From Ceratopteris richardii (lineage: Eukaryota; Streptophyta; Polypodiopsida; Polypodiales; Pteridaceae), in the NCBI GenBank assembly GCA_020310875.1, contig CM035435.1:63369336-63433335 (forward strand): a stretch of DNA of 64,000 nt. The letters are read 5' to 3'. Both the position numbers and the translations under genes were made by a program. A model generated the notes under the pieces. It did no database searches and was not told the origin of the DNA. It saw nothing but the letters and a program-made list of their open reading frames with translations. Below, piece by piece: positions 48,715-61,481 of this stretch (its first letter is position 1; each line of letters starts with the position of its first letter).

Positions 48715-49530
48715 CTATTTGGTTAGAGGACTCCATAACCTATAACCCATCTGTTTTTCATCATATCCAATGAACACGTATTTTTCAGCTTTTGGTTCAA
48801 GCTTATGTCTCAGTTGTGATGGTACATAAGCATAAGCAACTGATCCAAACACTTTACAATGATCAAGTGTTGGTTTCTTGCCCAACCAAGCTTCATAAGG
48901 GGTCATCCCATTTAAAGTTGTACATGGTAATCTATTTACCAGATATGTAGCTATATTTACAGCCTCAGCCCAAAGATAATTTGGACAATTCTTCTCCTTT
49001 AGCATTGCTCTTGCAAACTCAATTAGAGTTCGGTTTCTTCTTTCTGCTACTCCATTTTGTTGCGGTATATACCTGCAAGTTATTTCTCTTTTGATACCTG
49101 CATTCCACAGATAATCATTGAATTCTCGAGAAAAATATTCTCCTCCTCCATCAGACCTTAGTCTTTTGAGCTTTTGTCTTGTAAGTCTTTCATCATATGC
49201 ATGAAAATGCCTGAAAGCTTCAAATACTTCTGATTCTTCTTTCAAAACATAAAGAGATCCATCTTGTTGCATCATCAATAAATAAGAACGTAATACCTTG
49301 AGCCACTGATAGATCCTTCTTTTGTTGGTCCCCATACATCTATATGTATGAGTTCTAACACATCATCGTGTTTGTACCCTTTCTTCTGAAATGGTAACCT
49401 GTGGGCTTTTCCCATCTGACAGGCTTCACACTTGTGAATCATATGTTGATTCTTCATATGTGGTAATCCTCTCACGGATTGTTTCTCCACCATAGTTTTG
49501 ATTCCTGTTTCATTAAAATGTCCTAACCTC
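48715..49530 (-). pseudogene. Copia 3 integrase
   Basis: A HHCC zinc module spans HKRLGHFNETG (after two stops near 49530-49550) and CEACQMGKAHRLPF. The catalytic triad is visible as HIDVWGP, RSDGGGEYFS and PQQNGVAERRNRTLIEFAR. Downstream come LWAEAVNIATYLVNRLP and GKKPTLDHCKVFGSVAYAYV. A frameshift between 49335 and 49275 removes the expected FIDDASR region. Confidence 0.9.
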
Positions 49531-49547
49531 TTATGCTAGAGGTCTAA

Positions 49548-49993
49548 CTATGTAAATACTTCATCACCATGTGTGATCAAAGCTTGACCAACATTCCCTT
49601 GTACTTTAAGAGTAAAAAGTCTACCTTCCTTTTTACCATGGACAATTTGATTGTATCCATTCTCTGGATCTTCAACAAATACTCCTTCATTTGTAAACCT
49701 GACTTGAAAACCTTTTTCTACTATCTGTCCCACACTTATCAGATTCTTCGGGATTGTTGGAACCCATACAAAACATTTGTTAGTAGGTCATCTCCATTCT
49801 TACACTTTACTTTTCCAATTGACCTTACATTATGTTTTGTGTTATCACCTGTTTGTACTGTATGATTTGAAATACCTCCTTCAAGTTCTGATAACAATTC
49901 TATATTTCCTGACAAATGATTTGAACAACCAGAGTCAATATAGAATACCTTGAGGTCTTCATTCTCTGACATACATATTGAGTTCATCATCAA
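49548..49993 (-). pseudogene. Copia 3 aspartic protease
   Basis: The segment 49993-49739 has FYIDSGCSNHLSG, with the catalytic D-S-G, then VQTGDNTKHNVRSIGKVKCK. After a stop the frame 49733-49548 continues with GQIVEKGFQVRFTNEGVFVE and KVQGNVGQALI. Stops and a small shift separate it from gag and from integrase. Confidence 0.85.
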
Positions 49994-50211
49994 CGTTGTA
50001 TGACTGTCATTCTGTGTATCATTCGCATAGTTGTAGTAGGTAGTGTTGTGAGACTGATTCTGTCCCCAACTTCTTGCTCCACCTCTACCATATCCGCCTC
50101 TTTGGCTTTGTCTTCCTCTTTGATATCTTTCGCTTCTGCCTCTACTGTTATTATTCTAATTCTGACTTGATCCTTGAGAATTATGCCAGCAATCATGAGG
50201 CAAATAATTGC

Positions 50212-51000
50212 TTAATCCACAAATCCAACAAGTCTTCTTGTTGTTATGTGATTACCTCTTCCTTTACCTCTACTTTTACTTCTTACGTTACCTTTTCCTC
50301 TTGCAAAATTTGCTTGAGTAGACATCTCATCTTCATCTTTTTCTTTACCTTTATCACCTTTCTTCTTACTCTTTGCGTACATAGTAGAACTATGTCCTTT
50401 ATCTCCACCTGTCTTCAAATCTTGCTCAAATGTTAACATTAGTCCAAGCAACTGATTTAAATCTAGTACAAAATCATTTAAAGAAAGTACGAAAGGTTTT
50501 CACCTTTCATCTCCTCTTAGTCTTGCAAGCACTTGTGCTATCAACCTGTGATCTTCGATATCTTCATCAATAGATCCAAGACTGTCTGCCAAGGCTTTCA
50601 TCTTAGTGACGTAATCACTAATGCTTTGATTTTGCTTTTTCTTGAATGTTGTAAACTCTGACCATAAGCTAGCCTTCCTAGCTTTCGTCGTATTTTGGAA
50701 ATGATCTTCCAATGCACTCCATATGTCTTTAGCTTTCTCCAGACCTCTAATGTGCCGTACTAGATGATCTGTAATGGTATTATAGATATAAGCTCTTGCC
50801 GTTGCATCTTTCTTCTGCCACAAATTCAAGGCTTCTAACTCTTCTTTCTTTAGTTGATTGTCGTCTTTGAAAATCGGCTTCTTTTCTTCTCCCGTCACAT
50901 ATATCATTAAGTCCTTACTCATAAGTAAGGCTTCCATGCGCATTACCCATGCGGAATAATTATCTCTGTCCAATTTGTCAATAGAGATATGACGTGCCAT
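50212..51000 (-). pseudogene. Copia 3 gag
   Basis: From the ATG at 51000: MARHISIDKLDRDNYSAWVM, LMSKDLMIYVTGEEKKP, ARAYIYNTITDHLVRHIRG, SLWSEFTTFKKKQNQSISDY and LIAQVLARLRGDE. A stop at 50500 and a frame change follow, then 50451-50212 with KSKKKGDKGKEKDEDEM and RSKSRGKGRGN. The zinc knuckle lies in another frame (CWICGLSNYLPHDC, about 50222-50180), with the histidine changed to tyrosine. Gag forms the particle and binds RNA; this copy cannot make a full product. Confidence 0.85.
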
Positions 51001-51215
51001 AATCTTCTTGTTTCTGTTACTTTCGATGAGTGTAACGTTAAAAGGTATTACCTTTTACAAACATTTACCCTTGAGGATTACTTCAAAACGTTTCTTGACA
51101 CCGTTTGTTGTTGATCATCTCAGCCTTCACCTTTCTTGTGAAAAATTCTTCACTTTCTCTTGTATCTTCACTTTCATTTACTCTTGAGAACCTTCCTGCT
51201 CTTCAAAATCTTTCT

Positions 51216-51227
51216 GCTCTGATACCA
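51216..51227 (-). promoter_or_regulatory. Copia 3 primer binding site (tRNA-iMet)
   Basis: The minus strand reads TGGTATCAGAGC two bases inside the right-hand (5') LTR. Confidence 0.9.
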
Positions 51228-52435
51228 CTTGTTGATGTTGACATAACAAAAACTTGACAAACTAAGCTGCGAAATATTGCCACTTATTGAGCTCTAACAA
51301 GTTATCATCAACTGTTGAACTCTTGTATTATTTGTTGACGTGGCAAGTGAGCTTAACTAGCTAAAGCTCAACTGCGGAATTCACCACGCCACAAGAACTA
51401 AGCTAGAGTGATGTTAGAACACCTCTATAATCATCAATAGCTTAGCAAGCTTTCGAAATATCACCGAAACTTCACCGGACGAAATATCACCGGAACTTCA
51501 CCGGACTGTCACCGAAATATCACCATAATTGTACCGGAATGTTACCGAAATCAACTGTAATTCAAGTTGTAGTTACTTCAAAGGATTGTTGATGAAGCAA
51601 GGAAGTAATATTTGAGCTTCCTTCAGTGAATGAACACTATCTGAAGTTTAAGAAAAAACTTCACCAATTCTGGATGCCTTTACTTTCAGACACAGTACTA
51701 TGTGTACTTAAACTTTACACTATGTTGCGAGATTTAACCTCTAGATGTACCGTAAAATATTTACTGAGAAAACTGTAACTGTTAACTAACTTTCACAGTA
51801 ACATGAAATCACACAGATTTCTTCACATACGAAGAATGCGCTCAAAATTCCACATGAACATGTGTTTTCTATTAGAGAAGATGTGTACAAAAATAGCTTG
51901 GCTTCACTTTGCTCATAGCTATGGAATACTCTCCTACTCTGAGTAGTTATTCCTTATCATCTCTCTCAGATGAATACCCGACAGTTCATGTTCTATTATT
52001 CAACTCTACATACACAATCTCTGGCGTCTTCTATATCACTATCTTCATTTTCTATATGCGCTATTCTATTCCGGTTCTATGCACTCTTTCTGCTTCCTCT
52101 TTCTCTCTTCACTCTCTACTCGTCTATATACATTTTGTTCCGAGATTCAAAACTCGTATTTGTGGAAGTTTCTATGAACTATATTACAGTTGTGAATTTG
52201 TCCCTTCACTAAGGCTTGATTTTTTTGAATGCTTTGTTTCTGCTTCTCTTTGTCTTTCTTCGTCTTTATGTCTGTCTGTATGTCAAATTTGTGAGTGATT
52301 CTTCAACATGTATGTCAAATGTCAAATGTTAGAAGATGCTCTTAAATCATATGTTGTAAACCTGGAAATCTGGGAACCTGGGAATCTGAGAGCCTGAATG
52401 TTCTGATGCCAAAGCCCTAAAGCTCTAATACCAAA

Positions 52436-55400
52436 TGTTGGAAATTTAGTAGGCCCATTACTAATACCACAGATCCAAGTTCCATAGATCAAGGATCAAC
52501 GACATAAATTCCAGCAATTTCCAATATTGACAAAATATGAACATACCACATTTAATCATACAAATGCTGAGACAAAGATAGAGAAAGACTAGACAACATG
52601 TGTAAAGTGTTATGTAAGCCAAGGCTTACTCACACTATCATATATACCAATGTTCAATGTACAATGTGGGAGCAAAACTCTCAACCACTCTATATGAACA
52701 GAAATAGATGGATGAGTGAACGTACAAATGTAACAAACATATTCAGATGTATGGACATGAATCTGAATATATATGAGATGTGTGACCTAATAGGTTGTAG
52801 AAGAGTGAATATGAGTGACAAAAAGAGGAAGGATCAGTCTAAAACTGATAATCAACAAACCCTCCTCTAACCTTAGGCTATGGAAGACCCTAAGTCAGAT
52901 CCGTGTGTGAAAGAGTACATACCTACAAAATTAGCAAAGAAGCCTAACAAGTTTGCTGGCAGAAATCCTCAAACTCATATGAACATACGTTCTCGAACAC
53001 CTCATCCAAATATGCATAAAGCATACATGTACTGATTCTGTTGTACATGTCCCGAATAGGACTCCTCCTGATATGGATGCCACTTGCATATGGTTCAAGT
53101 AGTTCCTATGTGCATAAAGAGAATATGTACTTGAATTGTTAACATAAGATGTGAAGTTTATGTTAACCACCATCCAATGTCTTTGAAGTAAACTGAAATC
53201 TTCATGTAGAAGAAAATCTTCAAATACATCATGTGAATGGCCGATCCACACCACCAAGCTGCTACGGGGTAAATCCTCTCCATAAACAAGAGTGTGAGCA
53301 CACTCTTCTTCTCCAAGAAGAACTCCATAGCTGCTCGTCAACATGCTCCAATATATCACCATGGCTGCCCCATGTGCTAAGAAGCACCACCTCTAATGAG
53401 GTACCAAAGCTCTCCAAAGCTTGGTGTTGAAACTAAGTGATGGATTCATACAATGAGCCAAAGACTCTTCTTATATAGTATAGCTTCCTTGAAATAAAGC
53501 CTTACCAGATGCTCTCGCTTGATAGAGCAATATGATCGCTCTCCGTAAACTTTAATAAAAAAAGCACATCGTCGTCGCTCATTGCTGCTATCGTAACTTT
53601 ATCTCAAAAGCATGATTAAACTAAAAAAGTATTCGCGCTACCCGTCTCCTGCCCGTGGGAATTGAACAAGGGTGGCTCTTTTGAGAGAGTTTCATTTCAG
53701 CCAACGCGCCAATACCGATTGCTGTAGGAGGGACTAATAAGATAAGCTACTCATGGTGTAAATTCTGGACAAAATGGACCAACGGGACATTGTTTCCAAC
53801 AATCCCCCCTGTAATGTCACAATGGTACAAATTGAATTGGATCCGCAAACTTCATGAGCTTCAAGCATGTACTCCCCAAATTTGACCTTCAAACCTTTTC
53901 TTCAAAAGTCTTCTTCAAAACTGAATTTGAATTTCTTTCAAACTTTTTGTTGTATATGAACCATAATACCTGAGAAAATATGCAAACTAGATATCCAATA
54001 GTGTTCTCATCAAGCAATCACTGCTTGACAACAAATGTAGCAAGTATTGACTGTAAACCTGCTATCTCGTGTCTTCACAAACCTGAAAACATACACTAGG
54101 ATCCACATATTTGCATTTACCTTTAAAAAGGTTTCTCAACGTACTTGTGCTGCATCATGTACATACACTAAACATACTCAAGAACTTAATCCTGGAACCT
54201 GTGACTGACAATTCACAACTAAGTGTATTATGAACATTGTTGATTCATCTCTGACTATACTCAACTCAACTAAAATCAACTGAAATCAATTCATGAGTCT
54301 CATAAAAAATCTATGATGTCATCATGTCTTCATCCTTGTTCTATCTGTAAGTCTTTCATACCTCTTTCCGTCAGAACCTAGTATAAACATAAATGTGCGC
54401 ACTTCTCAAACATACCTCTCTGAAATATCAAGCTTCTCTTCAATATAACTCTGGAACCTTCTCCTAAACAGGAACTTTCTCCAGACATTCTCCTTCTTTC
54501 TTCTTCTTACAAAGCTAGAACATAAAGAGAACCTCACAAAGGAAATATAGGAATACCTATAGATATGACTTTGCATTCTTTCACATATGGCTAAAAATAA
54601 GTCTTCATGTTTCATCACCCCCCTAGATGATTTAATACTAGTATCTAGAATTCTTCAAATTATATCAGACTTTATGAAATCTAGAACGTCTTCCTTCTTT
54701 CAATAAATATGATCTTCAATAATCAATACCTGTATCTGAAACAAAATTTTAGGATCCATAATCTTCTATAACATAACAAGTATCTTCTTCTTTTTCTCTA
54801 CAACACAAATATGATAGAATCTGAATCTTTGACTTACTGCTTCCAATGCTAAGAATTTTTCACAAAAAAGGATAGACAACTGACTCATAAATACTCAAGA
54901 TCTTCAAGATATATCTAGATCTTATCAAGCTCATATGAGATCATCCAAGATCAATGATCTCTCCAACAAAATACTTGTGTAGAATCTACTTTTATCAAAC
55001 CTTCATGACTGAATGTTTGATTTGCTACCTGAATGTCTCCAAGTGTCCATGCTTTTCACAAAGTTGTAAAACTTTACTTTAACCAAATTCTTTCCACGAA
55101 TCTGCAACTCCTACTTGAAACATAAGTGGACAAACCTCTCACCTTGAGAACTCCAAAAGTTGCAAGTTGATACTTCATATCTTCATATTCTACCCGGGTG
55201 AAATGTGATAGTATCTGCTTAACTTTCTTTTGGCTAACTCCACTTCTTAATCAAGTGTTAGGATCTTATGGAATACCTTTCTGAATACAAGCATGTATCC
55301 AAAAGTCTAGACATTCATAGAAAGTAGATTCTCCAATTGACTAGTACATCAAAAAACTGAATTTTCTTGAATTTTTCTAAAAATAATGAATATGAGGTAA

Positions 55401-56779
55401 CTTTTCCAAACATAAAACCTCAACCAAATCTTCAACATCTGCTACAAAAAACTCTTTTACCTTAAGAGTTAGATAAAGAAGAAATATACTTCTCTGCAAC
55501 TTATCATATAGCAAGTAGCTCTGTATTGACACTCCAAGAATTCTTTGAGGGAACATATAAGCTACCTGCTTAAAAGCTTCAACTAAAACATAACTCATAC
55601 ATATATGAATTAAAACATATATCTACTGCTTTTCTTTCTCTCAATGCAATTCTTTGTCAAATCTACTAAATCATGACCAAGTATCATGCAAAACAAGAAA
55701 CTGATTCTTCTTTACACAAGATGTTCTCGTAGACTTGTCTTTGGATGTAGAGGATAAAGTAGAAAAAGTATATGGAAAATATGAGAGAAAAGGAAGTCTT
55801 ACTTTTCCTTTGGAAATGTTGGACTTTCTTGTTCTGCATCTTTCTTCCACCTGATGATGTCAACATCTTCAAACTTCTCTTAATACCTTTTGTTCTCTTC
55901 ATCTTGAAGTAGCAAGCACTCTTAACTTCTTCAAATGAACTCTTTCTCTTCCTCTAATGCTACGAGTAAGAGACAAAATAATCATGGTATACAAATGGAA
56001 GTGAGCATAGAATCATGTTTTACCATCTCCTCATATCTCTAAATCAAAACTTTGCATCAAATGTCTCAAATCACGAAATTCACCAACCTTTTGTCTGAAT
56101 GATGAATTACCTTTCTTGAGTTACCTCTCTAGATCAAATTCTGTACCTTGATATCCAACCAACTTACAACACAAAATTGACTAAAAACAAAACTGATGCT
56201 CTCCACATTTGTCTTCTTAGATGAGCTTTCTTGCCATGAAAGAGATCTCTCAAAACTCTCTAGAAAAACCTCTAGATACGTGTTTTGATGTAGCCTTTAA
56301 CTTTCAAATAATGAAAGTGTATAAAAACAATCCTTGAATCCTTCAAATCTTTTCATAACTGCTCTTCTAAGACACAACCTACAAATGATAATCTGATAGT
56401 AGAAATTGATACCTGTGATTTGATGTTGATCTGATTCCTTCATCTTCTCCAAACCATTGTTCTTCCTTGAATTTTAAGTAGCCTTCTCTTCATCAAGTCT
56501 TGGTCTTCAAACAATACTTTCTATAAAGTATTTTCATACTCTTCCAAAAGCAGTTGTCTGCTTATAAATCATTAACTTCATACGCCACTTTGATGAATAA
56601 ACATGAGACCAAATTGTCGAATTCTCAAATCTCTACTCATCTATATTAAGTGTGTATGTCAAATGTCAAATGTTAGAAGATGCTCTTAAATCATATGTTG
56701 TAAACCTAGAAATCTAGGAACCTTGGAATCTGAGAGTGTGAATGTTCTGATGCCAAAGCCCTAAAGCTTTGATACCAAA
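52436..56779 (-). mobile_element. Array unit 3 (LTR 52436-53801 plus interior)
   Basis: A complete unit of 4344 bases. The LTR is 1366 bases and ends TTTCCAACA before atcccccctg. The primer site at its left neighbour boundary is mutated (gctctaatacca, 52422-52433). The LTR frame 53362-52931 parallels those of units 1 and 4. The interior is like unit 1 with additional short segments (54100-54200) missing from unit 1. Confidence 0.88.
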
Positions 56780-59700
56780 TGTTGGAAATTTAGTAGGCCC
56801 ATTACTAATACCATAGGTCCAAGTTCCATAGATCTAGGATCAACAACATAAAATCTAGTAATCATCCAATATTGACGGATGATTAATTGACAAAATATGA
56901 AACGTACCACATTTAATCATACAAATGATGAGACAAAGATAGAGAAAGACTAGACAACATGTGTAAAGTGTTACATAAGCCAAGGCATACTGACACTATC
57001 ATATATACCAATGTTCAATGTACAATGTGGGAGCAAAACTCTCAACCACTCTATATGAATAGAAATAGACAGATGAGTGAATGTACAAATGTAACAAACA
57101 TATTTAGATGTATGGACATGAATCTGAATATATATGAGATGTGTGACCTAATAGGTTGTAGAAGAGTCAATATGAGTGACAGAAAGAGGAAGGATCCATC
57201 TAAAACTAATAATCAACAAACCCTCATCTAACCTTAGGCTATGGAAGACCCTAAGTCAGATCCCTGTGTGAAAGATCACATACTTACAAAAGTAGCAAAG
57301 AATGCTAACAAGTTTGCTATCAGAAATCCTCAAACTCATATGAACATGCCTTCTCGAACACCTCATATGCATAAAGCATACATGTACTGATTCTCTTGTA
57401 CTTATGCCGAATAGGACTCCTCCTGATATGGATGCCACTTCCATATGCTTCAAGTAGTACATGTGTGCATAAAGAGAATATGTACCTGAATTCTTAACAT
57501 AAGATGTAAATCTTATGTTGACCACCATCCAATGTCTTTGAAGTAAACCGAAATCTTCATGTAGAAGAAAATCTTCAAATACATCATGGGAATGGCCGAT
57601 CCACACCACCAAGCTGTTGCGGGTAAATCCTCTCCATAAGCGAGTGTGAGCACACTCTTCTTCTCCAAGAAGAACTCCATAGCTGCTCCTCAACATGCTC
57701 CAAAATAGCACCATGGCTGCCCCATGTGCTAAGAAACACCACCTCTAATGAGGTACCAAAGCTCTTCAAAGCTTGGTGTTGAAACTAGGTGATGGATTCA
57801 TACAATGAGCCCAAGAATCTTCTTATATAGTATAGCTTCCTTGAAATAAAGCACTCCCAAAAGCTCTCGCTTGATAAAGAAATACGATTGCTATCCATAA
57901 ACTTTAATCAAAAAAACACTCCATCGTTGCTCGTTGCTGCTATCGTAGCTTTATCTCAAAAGCATGATTAAACTAAAAGCGTCTTCTCGCTGCCCCTCTG
58001 CTGCCCGTGGGAATTGAATAGTGGTGGCCATTTTGAGAGAGTTTCATTTTAGCCAACACGCCAACACGGATTGTTGTAGGAGGGACTAATAAGATAAGCT
58101 ACTCATGCTGTAAATTCTAGACAAAATGGGGACATTGTTTCCAAAAATCCCCCCTGCAATGTCACAATGATACAAACTAAACTAGATCTGCAAACTTCAT
58201 AAGCTTCAAGCTTGTACTCACCAAATTTGACCTTCAAACCTTTTCTTCAAAAGTCTTCTTCAAAACTGAATTTGAATTTCTTTCAAAATTCTTGCTATAT
58301 ATGAACCATAAGACCTTAGAAAATATGCAATCTAGATATCCAATAGTGTTCTCATCAAGCAATCACTACTTGACAACAATTGTAGCAAGTACTGACTCTA
58401 AACGTGCTATCGGTTGTCTTCACAAACCTGAAAACATACACTAGGATCCATATATTTGCATTTACCTTTCAAAAAGGTTTCTCAACATACTTTTGCTGCA
58501 TCATGTAAATACACTAAACATACTCAAGAACTGAATCCTGGAACCTGTGACTGACAATTCACAACTTAGTGTATTATGTACACTGCTGGTTCATCTGTGA
58601 CTATACTCAACTCAACTAAAATCAACTGAAATCAATTGAAATCAACTCATGAGTCTCATATAAAATCTATGATGTCATCATGTCTTCATCCTTGTTCTAT
58701 CTGTAAGTCTTTCATACGTCTTTCCTTCAGAACCTAGTATAAACATAAATGTGTGCACTTCTCAAACATACCTCTCTGAAATATCAAGCTTCTCTTCAAT
58801 AGAACTCTGGAACCTTCTCCTGAACAGGAACTTTCTCTAGACATTCTCCTTCTTCCTTCTTCTTACAAAGCTGGAACATAAAGAGAACCTGACAAAGGAA
58901 ATACAAGAATACCTATAGATATGACTTTGCATTCTTTCACATATGGCTAAAAATAAGTCTTCATATTTCATCGCCCCCCTAGATGATTTAATGCTAGTAT
59001 CCAGAATTCTTCAAATTATATTTGACTTTATGAAATCTAGAACGTCTTCCTTCTTTTAATAAATCTGATCTTCAATAATCAATACCTGTATCTGAAACAA
59101 AATTTTAGGATCCATAATATTCTATAACATAAAAAGTATCTTGTTCTTTATCTCTACAACACAAATCTGATAGAATCTGAATCTTTGACTTACTGCTTCC
59201 AATGCTAAGAATTGTTCACAAACAAAGGATAGACAATTGACTCATAAATACTCAAGCTCTTCAAGATCTATCTAGATCTCATCAAGATCATATGAGATCA
59301 TCCAAGATCAATGATCTCTCCAACAAAATACCTGTGTAGAATCTGCTTTCATCAAACCTTCATGAATGAATGTTTGATTTGCTACCTGAATGTCTCCAAG
59401 TGTCAATGCTTTTCACAAAGTTGTAAAACTTTACTTTAACCAAATTCTTTCCAAGAATATGCAACTCCTACTTGAAACATAAGTGGACAAACTTCTCACC
59501 TTGAGAACTCCAAAAGCTGCAAGTTGATACTTTATATCTTCTTATTCTACTCGGGTGGAATGTGATAGTATTTGCTTGACTTTCTTTTGGCTAACTACAA
59601 TTCTTAATCAAGTGTTAGGATCTTATGGAACACCTTTTTGAATACAAGCATACATCCAAAAGTCTAGACATTCATAGAAAGTAGATTCTCCAATTGACTG

Positions 59701-61003
59701 GTACATCAAAAAACTAAATTTTCATGAATTTTTCTAAAAATACTGAATATGAGGTAACTTTTCCAAACATAAAACCTCAACCAAGTCTTCTACATCTACT
59801 ACAAAAAACTCTTTTACCTTAAGAGTTAGATAAAGAAGAAATTTACTTCTTTGCAACTTGTCATATAGTAAGTAGCTCTGTATTGACACTCCAAGAATTC
59901 TTTGAGGGAACATATAAGATGCCTGCTTGAAAGCTTCAACATAACTCATACATATATGAGTCAAAACATATATTTGCTGCTTTTCTTTCTCTCAATGCAA
60001 TTCTTTGTCAGATCTTCTAAATCATGACCAAGTATCATGCAAAACAAGAAACTGATTCTTCTTTACACAAGATGTTCTCTCAGACTTGTCTTTGGATGTA
60101 GAGGATAAAGTAGGAAAAGTATATGGAAAATATGAGAGAAAAGGAAGTCTTACTTTTCCTTTGGAAATGTTGGAATTTCTTCTTCTGCATCTTTCTTCCA
60201 CTTGATGATGTTAACATCTTCAAACTTCTCTTCCATACCTTTTGTTCTCTTCATCTTGAAGTAGCAAGCACTCTTAACTTCTTCAAATGAACTCTTTCTC
60301 TTCATCTAATGCTAAGAGTAAGAGACAAAACAATCATGTCATACAAATCGAAGTGAGCATAGAATCATGTTTTACCATCTCCTCATATCTTTGAATCAAA
60401 AAATTGCATCAAATGTTTGAAATGACTGAATTCACCAACCTTTTGTTTGAATGATGAATTACCTTTCTAGAGTTACCTCTCTAGATCAAATTCTGTACTC
60501 TGATATCCAACTAAATTGCAACACAAAATTGGTTGAAAACAAAATTGATGCTCTCCACATTTGTTTTCTTAGATGAGCTTTCTTGCCATGAAAGAGATCT
60601 CTCAAAACTCTTTAGAAAAACCTCTAGATACCTGTTTTGATGTAGCTTTTAACTTTCAAATAATGAAAGTGTATAAAAACAATCCTTGAATCCTTCAAAT
60701 CTCTTCATAACTGCTCTTCTAAGACACAACCTGCAAATGATAATATGATAGTAGAAACTTATACCTGTGATTTGATGTTTGATCAATTCCTTCATCTTCT
60801 CCAAACCATTCTTCTTCCTTGAATTTGAAGTAGCCTTCTCTTCATCAAGTCTTGGTCTTCAAACAATACTTTCTGTAAAGTATTTTCATACTCTTCCAAA
60901 AGTATTTGTCTGCTAACAGATCATTAACTTCATACGCCACACTGATGAATAAACATGTGACTAAATTGTCTAATTCTCAAATATCTACTCATCTAGACTA
61001 AGT
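56780..61003 (-). mobile_element. Array unit 4 (LTR 56780-58146 plus truncated interior)
   Basis: The LTR is 1367 bases with its end mutated to ccaaaa. The primer-site boundary at 56766-56777 reads gctttgatacca. The interior follows the siblings until 'ctcatctagactaag' at about 61003 and then stops, lacking the last 190 bases or so including the primer site. The right-hand 5' LTR expected next is absent. Confidence 0.88.
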
Positions 61004-61384
61004 GGAGGTGAAGCAGTGGAGTTGCAACATATAGCTATGAGAGTGCTTTCAGTAGCAGCTTCATGTGGTAGTTGTGAATGCAATTGGAGTGCCTATGATT
61101 TTCTTCATTCAAAATGAAGAAATCGCTTAAGTGTATCACGTGCTAATGATTTGGTATATGTGTTCTGTAATATGCATTTGTTACATGCTCCAACCAAGAT
61201 AGCTTCTACAGTAGCACAAAAAACTTTTGGAGAATTTCAAACTCATGAAAGTTTAACAAATGATTCATGGAGTGATCATGATTTAGATTTAGATCACAAT
61301 GATGGTTCATACATGGAAGAAATAGATGACATGGCACCTGTCATAGATGATGATATTCAAACTGAAGAAAATGATGTACTATGA
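61004..61384 (+). pseudogene. hAT transposase C-terminal (dimerisation) fragment
   Basis: In one frame from about 61019: ELQHIAMRVLSVAASCGSCE, CNWSAYDFLHSK, a TGA, then RNRLSVSRANDLVYVFCNMH and LL, followed by an acidic tail to a stop at 61384. The pattern SxSCExNWSxxxxIHSKxRNRLxxxRAxDLVYVxxNxRLL is the conserved hAT dimerisation region of plant transposases with a DUF659-type domain. The TGA replaces the expected lysine codon and R in CERNWS has become C. The N-terminal part is cut off at the array boundary. Confidence 0.8.
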
Positions 61385-61481
61385 ATTTTATGAAGATATT
61401 CAATTGCAAAATCGATGGTTTTATAATAGCCATGTCTTTGATTACAAGAAAAGCTTGCCTATTCAGTGTTTTCTTGAATCA

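Larger units (their letters stand above)
46415..52308 (-). mobile_element. Copia 3, full-length structure inserted in unit 2
   Basis: LTRs are 46415-47516 (1102 bases) and 51230-52308 (1079 bases), both TGTTGA to TCAACA. A target duplication TGTAT flanks it at 46410-46414 and 52309-52313; the uninserted siblings have gtgtgtatgtcaaatg once. Primer site (minus) TGGTATCAGAGC at 51227-51216; polypurine tract (minus) about 47530-47517, TTGAGGGGGAGC. The LTRs differ by scattered substitutions and two reciprocal indels of about 45 and 75 bases. All coding parts are present except RNase H and the end of RT. Confidence 0.95.
38784..61003 (-). mobile_element. Tandem array of four non-coding LTR-retrotransposon units (LARD-like)
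   Basis: The start TGTTGGAAATTTAGTAGG recurs at 38784, 43033, 52436 and 56780. Units are 4249, about 3504 (after removing the inserted Copia and its target duplication), 4344 and 4224 bases. Each comprises an LTR of about 1.36 kb, a polypurine tract and a roughly 2.9-kb interior, read on the minus strand. A tRNA-iMet primer site lies beside each internal LTR boundary. The interior encodes no gag or pol. The last unit is cut at about 61003, before the primer site, and meets a hAT remnant. Confidence 0.9.
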
